A stretch of DNA of 64,000 nucleotides. Origin: Tenacibaculum piscium (GTDB lineage Bacteria > Bacteroidota > Bacteroidia > Flavobacteriales > Flavobacteriaceae). The translations under genes and the position numbers were made by a program. The stretch covers positions 124,001 to 188,000 of the forward strand of contig NZ_JAJGWT010000002.1 of the NCBI RefSeq assembly GCF_021390715.1. The letters run 5' to 3'. Position 1 is the stretch's first letter; every line of letters starts with the position of its first letter. A model generated the notes under the pieces. The model worked only from the letters and a program-made list of their open reading frames with translations, had not been told where the DNA came from and did no database searches. Below, one piece after another: positions 63,939 to 64,000 of this stretch.

Positions 63939-64000
63939 TTTTATTGAAAATTAAAAAAACAATATTACAAAATGTAGCATGAAAAAGATGCCAAAAAAGC

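Overview
This window is a chromosomal segment from an AT-rich member of the Bacteroidota, most likely a marine Flavobacteriaceae of the Tenacibaculum/Polaribacter type (inference from gene content, not from a database search). The signs are: very low GC, almost no Shine-Dalgarno sequences, -7 boxes of the Bacteroidota form TAnnTTTG before many genes, an sdhC-sdhA-sdhB operon with a single fused cytochrome b subunit, and lineage-restricted families (DUF4175, DUF4292, a DUF6909-like protein, head-GIN proteins, a free-standing GreA/GreB-like domain). No tRNA, rRNA, CRISPR array, prophage or transposase gene was seen.

Layout. 0-7.6 kb: minus-strand succinate dehydrogenase operon (sdhB enters from the left edge), class Ia ribonucleotide reductase (nrdB then nrdA, with a long inverted repeat between them) and a thioredoxin. 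7.8-12.7 kb: prolyl oligopeptidase, an orphan ABC ATPase, a GreA/GreB-like protein and two small exported proteins. 12.7-13.75 kb: a gene-poor stretch with a 47-residue membrane protein and a 100-bp tandem repeat whose units each fold into a hairpin. 13.75-18.9 kb: rnpA, an S41 peptidase, a DUF6909-like protein and purD. 19-21.7 kb: a PhoR/PhoB-like two-component pair and a DEDD exonuclease. 21.8-31 kb: ABC-F ATPase, a fused peptide-transporter ATPase, a sugar nucleotidyltransferase, then an envelope cluster (TPR protein, DUF4292 lipoprotein, EnvC-like protein, AI-2E family permease). 31-36 kb: thioesterase, dprA, an unknown gene with kinase-like motifs, and an EamA transporter whose 3' end is duplicated exactly around a higBA toxin-antitoxin pair. 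36-44.5 kb: mfd, sbcC, sbcD on the minus strand. 44.7-54.2 kb: terB-like gene, an outer-membrane barrel, gltX, DUF4175, ybeY, mnmG, methyltransferase. 54.4-64 kb: DoxX, SPFH, YbjQ, TatA, head-GIN, RNase R, a candidate replication origin, rpiB, GNAT, an N-acetylglucosamine-kinase-like protein, a pseudouridine synthase and an aldose 1-epimerase-like protein.

Most of the window is housekeeping. Three places stand out. (1) The higBA module at 34547-35322 lies between two identical 168-bp copies of the EamA gene end, so insertion left the host gene intact. (2) The region 13232-13516 holds three tandem units in which hairpin arms change together while a G6-containing loop is kept in the first two. 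(3) The AT-rich gap between the divergent rnr and rpiB (59692-60333) is dense in TTATCAACA and TTATTAACA, which are DnaA-box-like, and so resembles oriC; a parS-like palindrome sits 8 kb away in front of mnmG. Dispersed palindromes (CAAGGGGTT..AACCCCTTG and a GCGTTA...TAACGC element) add to the repeat content.
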